A model generated the notes under the pieces. It made no database searches, was not told the DNA's origin, and saw only the letters and a program-made list of their open reading frames with translations. Both the position numbers and the translations under genes were made by a program. Shown here one piece after another: positions 7,449 to 15,756 of a stretch of DNA of 64,000 bases (positions within the stretch are counted from its first letter, which is position 1; every line of letters begins with the position of its first letter). Source of the stretch: Parvularcula sp039818345 (GTDB taxonomy: Bacteria > Pseudomonadota > Alphaproteobacteria > Caulobacterales > Parvularculaceae); contig JBCBUC010000015.1 of NCBI GenBank assembly GCA_039818345.1, positions 18,427 to 82,426 on the forward strand. Direction: 5' to 3'.

Positions 7449-9173
7449 TTACCGTACGGACCGGTAGAGGGGACGATTACCCGCGGCTGCAGCATCGCGG
7501 CTCGGCGCCGCTTCCCCCAACCGGTCGCGATAAACCCAGATGTTGGTCATCACGAGATCGACGAAATGGCGCGCTTCTTTGTTAGGCACGCTTTCGAGCA
7601 TCAAGAGTTGATCATCGATCCCGGTGCGGGCGTGCCACCGGCTGAAATTGCCCGGTCCCCAATTGTAGCTGAGGGCCATTTCGAACATATCACCCCGTCC
7701 ATTATTGTACCGTGTAAGGAGGGTTTCCACATAGGACTGGCCAAGCTGCATGTTATAGCTGGGATCATAGAGTTTCTTTGACGCCGCTGTTCCGCGCCGC
7801 ATAATTTGACGATCACCGGTGATGTAAGACGCCGTGCGCGGCATCAATTGCATCAGTCCCGCAGCCCCCACCCTCGACTTCGCGTGGGTCATGAACTTCG
7901 ATTCTTGACGGATCAGGCCATAGAGCACGGCTTGGTCGATCGTGTAGCCGCCTGTGGGTTCAAGATGCTCCGGCACCGGATAAAGCGCTGACCAAAGATC
8001 GCGATCATTGGTTTCGCGGATCGACAGCCCTTCCGCGAGGTGCACCTCTGCCGAGGCCAGCTGAAGCGATCCGGCAAAGGCAAGGAGCTCGTCGTCCCAA
8101 GCCGGCGAAAGCTCGCCATGGGCGTACCGCACCTCGAGCGAGGCTTCGTCTTGCATCCCGATTTCTGCGAGGGCTGCTGCGCGCTCAAGGCGCGGGGTTT
8201 CGTCCATCAATGTCGCAAGGCGTGCCTCATCTCGATCAATCGGCGACCAATCGATCCCGGAGCCACGACCCAATTGTCCGAGTGCCAATTGTCCGTAGAG
8301 GGTCAGAGGATAGCTGCTTGCCAAATCGAGATGCAGCATCGCATCGTCGGCTTGACCAAGGGCAAGGGCGGAACGGGAGGCCCAGTAGGCGGCCGCTGCG
8401 CGCAAGGAGCTTTGTTGGTGCGGCTCTTCTGCCATCGCGCTGTGGTAACGGTAAGCGCTTTCCATATCCCCCTGGCGCCAGGCGACCAGCCCCGCAGTCC
8501 ATTGGGCCAAAACCGCGCTGCCGGCTGAACGATCGGCGGCTTGGCGGGCGAGGGGGCCAGCCTTGTCAAGCCGTCCGTTGACGTAGTAACTCTCAGCAAT
8601 CCAGCCGCGTATGCGATCCGTCTGCCGAGCCGAGAGGGCATTAAACTGGCGAGGATCATTGAGATAATTGAGCGATTGGGTCGGCCTGTCCTTGGCCAAG
8701 AGATAGCGGATCCGCGATTCAATCCGAGCCACCTGGCGGCGACGGCTTTCGCTTAAGCTGTCATAATCCGCTTCCAAGGCAGGATTGAGATCAACGCCGA
8801 CCGACTGTCTCCATTTGCGCGCCACTGGGCGCTGCGGCCTGGCGTTTGAGGGGCGACGACGCATCGCTAGGCGATAGATCGTCGGCGCATCTGGATGATC
8901 AGCATAGGATGAAAGCCAACGCGCAAGTTCGCTATAGGAACTGCGATAAGCTGTCGGGTGCATATAGCGCTGCTCAAACACGTAGCCGAGCAGGATTTGG
9001 TTCTCGACCTCTTCGATCAGCGGATCGGCTGCGCTCATCTTGCCAGCTTCTTGCAGCTCAAAGATCTTGCGATACCGCTCTTCATCTTCCGGGGACAGAA
9101 GATCCGGTGCGGCCGCGGCGGTGCTGCCGATGCCCCAAGCGAAAAGGGCAGTGATCAAATGGCGAAGGGCCAA
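7449..9173 (-). CDS. soluble lytic murein transglycosylase
   Basis: Periplasmic peptidoglycan lyase that cleaves the MurNAc-GlcNAc bond with formation of 1,6-anhydromuramate. The 574-residue protein has a signal peptide (ALRHLITALFAWGIG...AAAA), a long alpha-helical superhelical domain, and a C-terminal SLT domain. That domain has the catalytic Glu in YGLIRQESKF, GAAGLMQLMPRTA, and SYNWGPGNFSRW in place of the usual AYNAGPG. I chose the TTG start at 9173 because AGGAG lies seven bases upstream; a longer frame from another TTG has no such site. It follows the uracil-DNA glycosylase gene on the same strand, separated by a hairpin. Confidence 0.88.
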   Translation of the reverse strand: MALRHLITALFAWGIGSTAAAAPDLLSPEDEERYRKIFELQEAGKMSAADPLIEEVENQILLGYVFEQRYMHPTAYRSSYSELARWLSSYADHPDAPTIYRLAMRRRPSNARPQRPVARKWRQSVGVDLNPALEADYDSLSESRRRQVARIESRIRYLLAKDRPTQSLNYLNDPRQFNALSARQTDRIRGWIAESYYVNGRLDKAGPLARQAADRSAGSAVLAQWTAGLVAWRQGDMESAYRYHSAMAEEPHQQSSLRAAAAYWASRSALALGQADDAMLHLDLASSYPLTLYGQLALGQLGRGSGIDWSPIDRDEARLATLMDETPRLERAAALAEIGMQDEASLEVRYAHGELSPAWDDELLAFAGSLQLASAEVHLAEGLSIRETNDRDLWSALYPVPEHLEPTGGYTIDQAVLYGLIRQESKFMTHAKSRVGAAGLMQLMPRTASYITGDRQIMRRGTAASKKLYDPSYNMQLGQSYVETLLTRYNNGRGDMFEMALSYNWGPGNFSRWHARTGIDDQLLMLESVPNKEARHFVDLVMTNIWVYRDRLGEAAPSRDAAAAGNRPLYRSVR

Positions 9174-9190
9174 GGTAGCGCTCCTTTGAC

Positions 9191-9213
9191 AACCCCTTAT
9201 CAAACAAGGGGTT
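9191..9213 (-). terminator. hairpin between uracil-DNA glycosylase and transglycosylase genes
   Basis: Perfect 8-bp inverted repeat AACCCCTT/AAGGGGTT with a 7-base loop, directly after the glycosylase stop and just before the transglycosylase ribosome site. There is no U run, so it could be a weak terminator or an mRNA-processing or stabilising structure. Confidence 0.45.
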
Positions 9214-9227
9214 CACTCATGCTCATC

Positions 9228-10061
9228 TCAAGTTTTGGGCAGGACTTCGTTAAGCTTTGATTTCACCGCCAAAAGATCGCGCCACGCCAGCCGCTTTTGC
9301 TGCGGTTGGCGCAGCAAAAAGGCGGGGTGAAACATAGGAAGGGCCGGAATTTGACGATCGCCCACCAAAAGATCGCGAAAAGCGCCGCGCGACCGCGTGA
9401 TTCCGGGTGCATCGGGAAAAAGTGCCTGGGTTGGCACATTACCCGTCAAAATGACGACCAGCGGCTGCGAGAGTTCAATGAACCGGCGCATGAAGGGAAG
9501 GCACATGGCGACCTCAGCCTTCGATGGGTTTCTGTTCCCGGGTGGGCGCCAATAGATCGCGTTGGAGATGCAGACCGGCATTTGGCCTTCCCCTGGCGCT
9601 CGCGCCATGTCGATGGCGGCCAGCATGCGATCAAGAAGATGCCCTGATCGGCCCACAAAGGGTTTGCCGAGCCTGTCTTCCTCTTTGCCAGGGGCCTCGC
9701 CCATCACGAGAACGGGGGCTTGAAGAACACCGTCATAAATCACCGGCCCCTTGGCACCGTCGCGCAAAGGGCATCCCTCAAACGCAGCGATGGCACTGAC
9801 CAGTGATTCAAGATGACCGCAGCCGGCGGCGATGCGTTCGGCTTCGCTGATCGCTTCATCTGCGGAAGCAGCGGCAGACTGCGACGGCGTTTTTGATGAC
9901 GGTTTTGGGTGGGCCGTCGGAGCGGGCGCGGCACCCCGCTGCGGCTGCGCTTGCCAGGCCGCAAGACCGCCCGGCGTCGCGGCTTCGGCCGTGGTCACAC
10001 CAGCCTCTTCGTAAAACTCAAGGAGGGCGCGCGCTTGCTTGCCAATCATTGCCGTGCTCAT
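9228..10061 (-). CDS. uracil-DNA glycosylase, family-4-like
   Basis: DNA repair enzyme removing uracil from DNA. The 277-residue protein has an Ala/Pro-rich linker (about residues 35-75) and then the glycosylase domain: motif A GEAPGKEEDRLGKPFVGRSG, the strand ISNAIYWRPPGNRNPSKAE, and motif B MFHPAFLLRQPQQKRLAWRD. Family 4 enzymes bind a 4Fe-4S cluster with four Cys; here FEGCPLRDGAKG has Phe where the first Cys of the usual CxxC stands, so only three obvious ligands remain. Several alphaproteobacterial relatives share this change. Start chosen at the ATG of MSTAMIGKQARAL, which gives the normal N terminus. Divergent from ETF-QO. Confidence 0.85.
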   Translation of the reverse strand: MSTAMIGKQARALLEFYEEAGVTTAEAATPGGLAAWQAQPQRGAAPAPTAHPKPSSKTPSQSAAASADEAISEAERIAAGCGHLESLVSAIAAFEGCPLRDGAKGPVIYDGVLQAPVLVMGEAPGKEEDRLGKPFVGRSGHLLDRMLAAIDMARAPGEGQMPVCISNAIYWRPPGNRNPSKAEVAMCLPFMRRFIELSQPLVVILTGNVPTQALFPDAPGITRSRGAFRDLLVGDRQIPALPMFHPAFLLRQPQQKRLAWRDLLAVKSKLNEVLPKT

Positions 10062-10177
10062 CGGTGCGAGCGTGCCCCGGCTCGCGCAGCACCTCAAGAC
10101 CGATGCGATGCTCCGGCGCATGGAAACCTGAGCAATAAGAAGGCATTCTCCGACCATCGAATAAGGCTGAGACACCA

Positions 10178-11857
10178 ATGTACGATGATACCCCTGTAGA
10201 ACGCGAAAGCATGGAATTTGATGTCGTTATCGTCGGCGCGGGCCCTGCTGGCCTCGCTGCTGCGATCCGACTCAAACAGCTCGAAGCCGAGAAAGGTAAC
10301 GACATTTCGGTCGTCGTTGTGGAAAAAGGATCCGAAGTTGGCGCGCATATTCTCTCCGGTGCTGTGCTTGATCCCCGGGCTCTTGATGAGCTGATCCCTG
10401 ATTGGCGGGATGACGAGAGCTGCCCCATCGACACCGAAGTGACCGAGGAGCAGTTCCTCTATCTTGGACCAGCCGGTTCGATGCCGCTGCCGAACTTTGC
10501 TTTGCCGGACATGCTGAAAAACCATGGCTGTTACGCCACGTCGATGGCGATGGTTTGCCGTTGGCTCGCAGAAAAAGCTGAGGCGATGGAAATCGAGATC
10601 TATCCGATGATGGCCGCCAACGCGACGGTCCGCCGAGAGGATGGCTCAGTCGCCGGGGTGATCGTTGGCGAGGTCGGTATCGGTAAGGATGGCGAGAAAA
10701 AAGACTCCTATGAACCCGGCATGGAGCTTCGAGGAAAATATGTGCTGCTCGCCGAAGGCGTGCGCGGTTCGATCAGTAAAGAGATCATCAAGGAATTCAG
10801 TCTTGCTGATGGCAAGGAGCCGCAAAAATACGGCATTGGCATTAAAGAGCTTTGGAAGGTTCCGGACGAGAACTTCAAAAAGGGTTTTGTGCAGCACACT
10901 TTTGGGTGGCCACTGAACAATTCCACGGGCGGCGGCTCGTGGATGTACCATTTCGGCGATAACTACGTGTCTGTCGGTTTTGTGGTGCACCTTAATTACA
11001 AGAACCCTTATCTTGCGCCGTACCAAGAGTTCCAGCGCTTCAAAACCCATCCAGAAGTGCGCCAGTTTCTGGAGGGTGGAGAGCGGGTTGCCTATGGCGC
11101 CCGGGCGATCACCGAAGGCGGCTTTCAGTCCGTGCCTAAGCTTACCTTCCCAGGCGGCGCACTGATTGGTTGCTCGGCAGGCTTCGTCAATCTTCCGCGC
11201 ATCAAAGGCAACCACAACGCGATGAAGACCGGCATGTTGGCGGCGGAAGCAGCCTATGACGCGGTTGCCGAGGGACGGGAAGGCGACGAGCTTTTTAGCT
11301 ATCAACACAGCTATGATGTGTCTTGGGTGCGCGAAGAGTTGCACATGGTCCGGAATGCTAAGCCGTTGTGGTCACGCTTTGGCACGGTCTTGGGTGCCAT
11401 CGCGCTGACTGGTTTTGATATCTGGACCAACGTTGTGACGCGCGGTTTTTCCGTCTTTGGAACGCTCGGCCACCAAAAGACCGATGCCGCCTCGACCGAA
11501 CCGGCGTCAAAGCACAAACCCATCGATTATCCGAAACCGGACGGGGTTCTGACCTTCGATCGTCTGACCAATGTCAGCTACTCTTTCACCAACCACGAAG
11601 AAGATCAGCCTGCCCATTTGCGGCTGATCGATGCCACGCTTCCGAACAAAGTCGAGCTTCCGGTCTTTGCTGGCCCGTCACAGCGCTATTGCCCAGCCGG
11701 GGTTTATGAGTATGTCGAGGACAGCGGTGAACCGACATTGCAGATCAACGCGCAGAACTGCGTTCACTGCAAAACCTGCGACATCAAAGATCCAGAACAA
11801 AACATCACCTGGACCACGCCCGAAGGCGGCGGCGGACCGAACTATCCGAATATGTAA
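10178..11857 (+). CDS. electron-transfer flavoprotein-ubiquinone oxidoreductase
   Basis: Membrane-associated FAD and 4Fe-4S enzyme that passes electrons from ETF (fatty acid and amino acid oxidation) to ubiquinone. The 559-residue length is normal. The FAD-binding dinucleotide fold is VVIVGAGPAGLAAAIRLKQL near the N terminus, followed by GAHILSGAVLDPRAL. The C-terminal cluster domain has RYCPAGVYEYVED and NCVHCKTCDIKDP, giving the four cluster Cys, and ends in GGGGPNYPNM, the family signature. A later ATG (10211) could also serve; the first gives the usual short leader. The etfAB genes are not in the window. Confidence 0.95.
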   Translation: MYDDTPVERESMEFDVVIVGAGPAGLAAAIRLKQLEAEKGNDISVVVVEKGSEVGAHILSGAVLDPRALDELIPDWRDDESCPIDTEVTEEQFLYLGPAGSMPLPNFALPDMLKNHGCYATSMAMVCRWLAEKAEAMEIEIYPMMAANATVRREDGSVAGVIVGEVGIGKDGEKKDSYEPGMELRGKYVLLAEGVRGSISKEIIKEFSLADGKEPQKYGIGIKELWKVPDENFKKGFVQHTFGWPLNNSTGGGSWMYHFGDNYVSVGFVVHLNYKNPYLAPYQEFQRFKTHPEVRQFLEGGERVAYGARAITEGGFQSVPKLTFPGGALIGCSAGFVNLPRIKGNHNAMKTGMLAAEAAYDAVAEGREGDELFSYQHSYDVSWVREELHMVRNAKPLWSRFGTVLGAIALTGFDIWTNVVTRGFSVFGTLGHQKTDAASTEPASKHKPIDYPKPDGVLTFDRLTNVSYSFTNHEEDQPAHLRLIDATLPNKVELPVFAGPSQRYCPAGVYEYVEDSGEPTLQINAQNCVHCKTCDIKDPEQNITWTTPEGGGGPNYPNM

Positions 11858-11909
11858 GCGCTAAGAGGCCGTCGCCCCGGGCGCTGGCTCACGCAACCTA
11901 GGCATGGTA

Positions 11910-11932
11910 GCGTCCCTCCAAGGGGAGGGCGC
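11910..11932 (+). promoter_or_regulatory. hairpin covering the ribosome-binding site of the GH19 gene
   Basis: GCG-T-CCCTCC (11910-11919) pairs with GGAGGG-CGC (11924-11932) around an AAGG loop, leaving only one unpaired base. The 3' arm contains the Shine-Dalgarno GGGGAGGG of the gene starting at 11936, so the mRNA would hide its own ribosome site under an anti-Shine-Dalgarno CCCTCC. Pairing is seen; regulation is inferred. Confidence 0.6.
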
Positions 11933-11935
11933 CCA

Positions 11936-13273
11936 ATGCCGACGTTCATTACCGAGGACGTGCTTGCGAACATCGACTATGTGCGGATGATGGAGCGCCC
12001 GCTCCGCAACGCGAAAAAATCGACCCGCAATCTTGAGATGATGGCGCCAATTTTTCGGCGCCGCTCCGAGCTTCTTTATGAAGCGGGTTTTGCCACCCTC
12101 GAACGGCTCGCCCATTTTCTGGCCCAAACGGCGTTTGAGAGTAATGGCTATCAAAGGCTGTCAGAGAACCTCAAATACACACTCAACGGCTTTCGTAACC
12201 CCAGCAACGTCCATTTGCGCCGACCCTTTAACAATGACGAGCGAGAGTTTGCGAAATTTGTCGGCGATGAAGAGGGGATTGCGAACCGGATCTACTCGAA
12301 AAAGTTCAAGCCTCGGCTTGGCAATGGCGATGAAGCATCTGGAGATGGCTACCGCTATCGCGGACGAGGCATCCTGCAAATCACGGGCAAGGACAATTAC
12401 GACAAGTACGGAAAAATGATTGGGATCGATCTTGTGTCGAGCCCTGATCTTTTAATCGAGGATTTGGATGTTTCAGTCGCGGTCGCGGCAGCCTATTTCC
12501 AGGACCGCGGTATCCATGCACTGGCTGATCAGAACAATTGCCCGGCCGTGACCAAAGAGATCAATGGTGCCCATCACGGCCTTCCGGTTCGCGCGGCGAT
12601 CACAGAAGGGATCTTAGCGAACCTCAAAGGTGCGTACACGCCAGCGGGCGCTGAAAGCAGCGTGCAGGAAAACCCACCCGAAGGCTTGAGGCTCAACGAC
12701 ACGGGACCAGAAGTCAGGCGTCTCCAGGAGATGCTCAACGACCTTGGGTTCCCCGTTGGCGTCGTGGACGAGACCTTCGGGAAGAAGACCTACACCATGC
12801 TGGTTGCGTTCCAGGCGACCTATGGTCTGCAGCCCCATGGGGTGGCAACGCGCGAAGTGTTCACGACCTTGCACGACGCCGTGAACGCAAGGCCCATCGA
12901 GGATGAGCCGAACGAACGCGCGGATCGTACCGAAAAGAAAATGCGGGATGCGGGTATCAAAGAACCTCAAGACGCGGCCGCTGTCTCCACCGGCTCCGTT
13001 GTCGTGGGCGGCGCGGCGGCGGCTGGTGTCGCGCAGGAGGCCGGGATCATCGATAAAGCAACGGACGCGTTGAAGCCAGGCGGAGAGGGCGCCGGGCCTG
13101 ATTCCGTCGCAGCCGCAGGCGATGCGATCATGGCCAAGGCTGCGGACCCCTCCTTGCTGATGGTCGGGGCGCTGCTCGTTGTGATTTTCGTCTCAATGTG
13201 GATCTACAGCCGCTCGCGGCGGATCAAATCATCGAGCGTCAAAGCCTTCCAAGAGGGGCGGTATCTTCGCTGA
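11936..13273 (+). CDS. GH19 lysozyme/chitinase-like protein with peptidoglycan-binding domain and membrane tail
   Basis: A 445-residue protein. Residues about 20-225 look like a glycoside hydrolase family 19 domain: LAHFLAQTAFESNGYQRLSE holds the catalytic Glu, and GYRYRGRGILQITGKDNYDK is the conserved substrate-cleft block of phage-type GH19 endolysins. Residues about 250-310 form a PG_binding_1 repeat (LRLNDTGPEVRRLQEMLNDL, then VVDETFGKKTYTMLVAFQ). An Ala/Gly-rich linker leads to one membrane helix (LLMVGALLVVIFVSMWIY) and a basic end. No N-terminal signal, so export would need the C-terminal helix or a holin-like partner. No phage genes adjoin it, so it is an orphan lysin-like enzyme, either domesticated or a cell-wall remodelling factor. 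Its ribosome site lies in a hairpin. Confidence 0.8.
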   Translation: MPTFITEDVLANIDYVRMMERPLRNAKKSTRNLEMMAPIFRRRSELLYEAGFATLERLAHFLAQTAFESNGYQRLSENLKYTLNGFRNPSNVHLRRPFNNDEREFAKFVGDEEGIANRIYSKKFKPRLGNGDEASGDGYRYRGRGILQITGKDNYDKYGKMIGIDLVSSPDLLIEDLDVSVAVAAAYFQDRGIHALADQNNCPAVTKEINGAHHGLPVRAAITEGILANLKGAYTPAGAESSVQENPPEGLRLNDTGPEVRRLQEMLNDLGFPVGVVDETFGKKTYTMLVAFQATYGLQPHGVATREVFTTLHDAVNARPIEDEPNERADRTEKKMRDAGIKEPQDAAAVSTGSVVVGGAAAAGVAQEAGIIDKATDALKPGGEGAGPDSVAAAGDAIMAKAADPSLLMVGALLVVIFVSMWIYSRSRRIKSSSVKAFQEGRYLR

Positions 13274-13458
13274 GGATTGTGACCTCTCCTCGTACAGCGG
13301 TGGTCGGTACGACAGATGCCGATCGTGGAGCGTACGCCGCCTCTTGACTTCGCCGGGCGAAAGCGTAGCTCCACACCTCTCCCGACATGCTTCCTTCGAC
13401 CATCCTTTCTTTGAGGGCGAGGGCGGCTGTCCCCAAAACTGAGCGAGCCGAGAAGGTC

Positions 13459-13791
13459 ATGCCAAAGTCGAAGAACCGCCGGAAGCCAAAGTCGAATAGA
13501 CCAGCGGCTGAGATGAAGACCGATACGCAGGTCGTTGAGGCGGAAACCACCACCGCGAAATCCGACCGTTCCGAACAGGCATCGCCGAAGAAAAAGTCGG
13601 TCAGCCCGGTGCAGTTCTTCCGTCAGGTGCGCGCTGAAATGCAAAAAGTGACCTGGACCACACGCGGCGAAACCACGGTGTCGACCATCATGGTGCTGAT
13701 CATGGTGGCCATCATGTCGCTTTTCTTTTTTACAGTTGATCAGTTCCTGCGTTTCATCGTGCCGCTGATCCTGTCTCTCAATCTTTCCTAA
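13459..13791 (+). CDS. secE: preprotein translocase subunit SecE
   Basis: Small essential subunit of the SecYEG channel. The 110-residue protein has a basic, low-complexity N-terminal extension (about 55 residues) and then the conserved SecE core: SPVQFFRQVRAEMQKVTWTT, an amphipathic helix plus cytosolic hinge, followed by a single membrane helix (TIMVLIMVAIMSLFFFTVDQ) that clamps SecY. Start at the ATG after AGAAGGTC; an earlier in-frame ATG at 13387 would add 24 residues without conserved features. It is 10 bp upstream of nusG, the universal secE-nusG order. The usual tRNA-Trp upstream of secE is not seen here. Confidence 0.93.
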   Translation: MPKSKNRRKPKSNRPAAEMKTDTQVVEAETTTAKSDRSEQASPKKKSVSPVQFFRQVRAEMQKVTWTTRGETTVSTIMVLIMVAIMSLFFFTVDQFLRFIVPLILSLNLS

Positions 13792-13801
13792 GGTTCGACC
13801 T

Positions 13802-14341
13802 ATGTCCGACGCGAAATGGTATATCGTCCACGCCTATTCCAACTTTGAAAAAAAGGTGGCTGAGTCAATTAAGGCGTCCGCTGAGGAAAAGGGGCTTGAT
13901 CACCTTTTCGAAGATGTCTTGGTGCCAACCGAAGAGGTCGTTGAGGTGCGTCGTGGCCGGAAGGTCAATACAGAGCGCCGCTATTTTCCTGGATATGTCC
14001 TGGTGAAGATGGTGTTGAACGACCAAACCTATCACGTGGTCAATGAGACCAACAAAGTGACTGGATTTTTAGGGCAGGGGAAGAAACCCCTTCCGATCAC
14101 GCAAAAAGAAGTCGATCGCATCCTCGGTACCATGGAGGAGAGCGAGCAAGCACCAGCGATGCCTGCCATCATCTACGAAGTGGGTGAGATGGTGAAGGTG
14201 ATCGACGGTCCGTTTGCGTCGTTCTCCGGCGTGGTCGAAGATGTCGACCAAGAGAACGCACGCCTCAAAGTGTCTGTCTCGATTTTTGGTCGAGCCACTC
14301 CCGTCGAGCTTGAATACAACCAGGTTGATAAAGAGACCTGA
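13802..14341 (+). CDS. nusG: transcription termination/antitermination factor NusG
   Basis: Bridges RNA polymerase to Rho or to the ribosome. The 179-residue protein has the NGN domain (KWYIVHAYSNFEKKVAESIK at the start, then RKVNTERRYFPGYVLVKM, the loop that contacts the polymerase clamp) and a C-terminal KOW domain (GEMVKVIDGPFASFSGVVED, ending VELEYNQVDK). Normal size and domain order. It follows secE by 10 bp. Unlike most relatives, the ribosomal genes rplK-rplA do not follow; a convergent unknown gene ends 10 bp away. Confidence 0.96.
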   Translation: MSDAKWYIVHAYSNFEKKVAESIKASAEEKGLDHLFEDVLVPTEEVVEVRRGRKVNTERRYFPGYVLVKMVLNDQTYHVVNETNKVTGFLGQGKKPLPITQKEVDRILGTMEESEQAPAMPAIIYEVGEMVKVIDGPFASFSGVVEDVDQENARLKVSVSIFGRATPVELEYNQVDKET

Positions 14342-14351
14342 TTGGCGCTTC

Positions 14352-14873
14352 TTATTGAATGGCGTAGTCGGAGCGTTGGAAAGTGATTTTGTCGCCTGGA
14401 AGCAAGACATGGACCAGTCGACCGGCCAGTGGTTTTGTGAGCTGGAACTGAATAACCCCCGTACCAGGGATGAAGTCGTCCTTGGACGGATCTGCTGGTC
14501 TGCCTTTGTTCCAAAACTTGCCGCCTTCCATGTGGGTAAGGCCGCGTAGCTCGAAATCATCCACCGAAGCTGGAACTTCGGTCGCCAACAAAACAACGGC
14601 CTTGGTTGCGACCGATCGCGCCTCGCCAAACCCAAGCAGGCCATCAAGCTCTTCAAGCTTTCGTCCCGCTAGACACTTCGCCTTTGTGGCGTAGCCTTCG
14701 AGCTCCCAAACGCCGAATTTGTTGGGTTTAGCATAGTCAAAGGCGATCACTTTGGCAGGCGTCTCACCCAGGCCGCGCCTTAAGTCATTCATCAGCCATT
14801 CTTTGTGAACAGCGATGGTTTCCGGCGGCAGTTTGTCGGCTTCGGGCCTATCATCTCTATCGTTTTGATTCAT
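14352..14873 (-). CDS. conserved-looking cytoplasmic protein, unknown
   Basis: A 173-residue soluble protein that I cannot assign. It begins with a charged stretch (MNQNDRDDRPEADKLPPE), then VHKEWLMNDLRRGLGETPAK, and ends with a possible small beta domain (GVIQFQLTKPLAGRLVHVLL). No signal peptide, membrane helix, or metal-binding cluster is visible. Codon usage resembles its neighbours. It ends head-to-head with nusG and is divergent from the tetR gene across 227 bp that hold a G10 tract. Confidence 0.7.
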   Translation of the reverse strand: MNQNDRDDRPEADKLPPETIAVHKEWLMNDLRRGLGETPAKVIAFDYAKPNKFGVWELEGYATKAKCLAGRKLEELDGLLGFGEARSVATKAVVLLATEVPASVDDFELRGLTHMEGGKFWNKGRPADPSKDDFIPGTGVIQFQLTKPLAGRLVHVLLPGDKITFQRSDYAIQ

Positions 14874-15100
14874 GCCATCCTCCGATCGGGTGATGCGGCG
14901 AACCTAACGCGCCCCGCACTCAATGCCAGCGCTAGCGTCGGTGCTCGCTGTAATCGTCATGATCTGGTTATCGTTCAACTGTTTGTGTCGGCTCGCTTGG
15001 GTCCAATGGGCTTCTGTCCAACTGGCTTGGGGGGGGGGATGATGATGCGCGACAAGCAGAGGGCTTGAGCTGATCTGCTGTAACCGCCACATCAGCCGAC
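14874..15100. other. divergent intergenic region with a G10 homopolymer
   Basis: The 227-bp gap between the unknown minus-strand gene and tetR must contain the promoters of both. It has no credible gene on either strand. The only notable element is a run of ten G at 15029-15038, about 62 bp before the tetR start. I see no clear -35/-10 pair. Confidence 0.6.
15029..15038. repeat. poly-G tract (G10)
   Basis: Ten consecutive G on the plus strand. Runs of this length are prone to slippage and are used for phase variation in other bacteria when placed near promoters. It lies upstream of tetR and the RND module. Length polymorphism is not visible in a single sequence. Confidence 0.8.
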
Positions 15101-15694
15101 ATGCCCATGTCCGCCGAGAAGACCCGCGACAAAAGAACCCTCGTCATCGAGAAGGCCACTGAGCTTTTTTGGCGACAGGGCTATGATGGCGTGTCGATTG
15201 GGGACCTCGTCGAGGCAACGGGCCTCAATCGCTACACATTGTACCAAGCCTTTGGCGGCAAGCGAGAGATCTTCATCGCGGTGCTGCGGAACTATATCGA
15301 CGAGTCGTCGGCTGAGGTGGAAGAGGCGTTTGCTCTTTATAAGGGTGATCCGTTTGAGGCCATCTACCACTCGCTCTATACACGGATGCTAAATCCCGAC
15401 ATGTTTCCAGCGGGTTGCTTGATGTGCACCACCTCCGTGGATGTTGCGGCCAAAGACCCCGAGGTGGCCGAAATCCTCAAAGAAACAGTCCAAGGAATGA
15501 TGCAGGTCTTTTGCGCGAAGTTTGAGGAGGCGCGCTGCGCCAGCAAAGCGCCATCGGGCCAAAATTCGATGGCATTCGCCGAACTTGCCACATCGCTCTA
15601 CTTCTCCCTCGGCGTTCAAGCGCGCATGGGCAGAAGTCGCGAGTCCCTGGCTGAGGCACTCAGAACAACGGTCGATAGTTTGAAAGTCTGTTGA
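15101..15694 (+). CDS. TetR-family transcriptional regulator
   Basis: A 197-residue one-component repressor. The N-terminal helix-turn-helix is clear: VIEKATELFWRQGYDGVSIG, DLVEATGLNRYTLYQAFGGK, then REIFIAVLRNY. The C-terminal ligand domain resembles TetR_C regulators with Cys residues (AGCLMCTTSVDVAAKDPEVA), as in many AefR/NemR-like proteins. Whether these Cys sense oxidants is open. It is read in the same direction as the RND exporter, 62 bp upstream of it, with a dyad in the gap that could be its operator. The most likely target is the RND-LolA-like-barrel module. Confidence 0.92.
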   Translation: MPMSAEKTRDKRTLVIEKATELFWRQGYDGVSIGDLVEATGLNRYTLYQAFGGKREIFIAVLRNYIDESSAEVEEAFALYKGDPFEAIYHSLYTRMLNPDMFPAGCLMCTTSVDVAAKDPEVAEILKETVQGMMQVFCAKFEEARCASKAPSGQNSMAFAELATSLYFSLGVQARMGRSRESLAEALRTTVDSLKVC

Positions 15695-15708
15695 TACCGG
15701 TTGATTTT

Positions 15709-15722
15709 AGAATGTTCGTTCT
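15709..15722. promoter_or_regulatory. possible TetR operator
   Basis: The imperfect dyad AGAATGTTCGTTCT (10 of 14 positions symmetric) sits in the 62-bp gap between the tetR and RND genes. Its GAA(T/C)G-GTTC arms are of the kind bound by TetR regulators. Assignment is by position and symmetry only. Confidence 0.35.
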
Positions 15723-15756
15723 GATATGGCCGCGGGAGCGTTGAGGGGATATCGAA

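Noticed and set aside
13239..13553. Minus-strand frame overlapping the secE upstream region
   Set aside because: Partly antisense to secE, no conserved features; I also looked for tRNA-Trp here and found none.
14805..15068. Plus-strand frame running through the G10 tract
   Set aside because: Mostly antisense to the unknown gene at 14352-14873, with no ribosome site; slippage in the tract might change its end, but nothing suggests it is translated.
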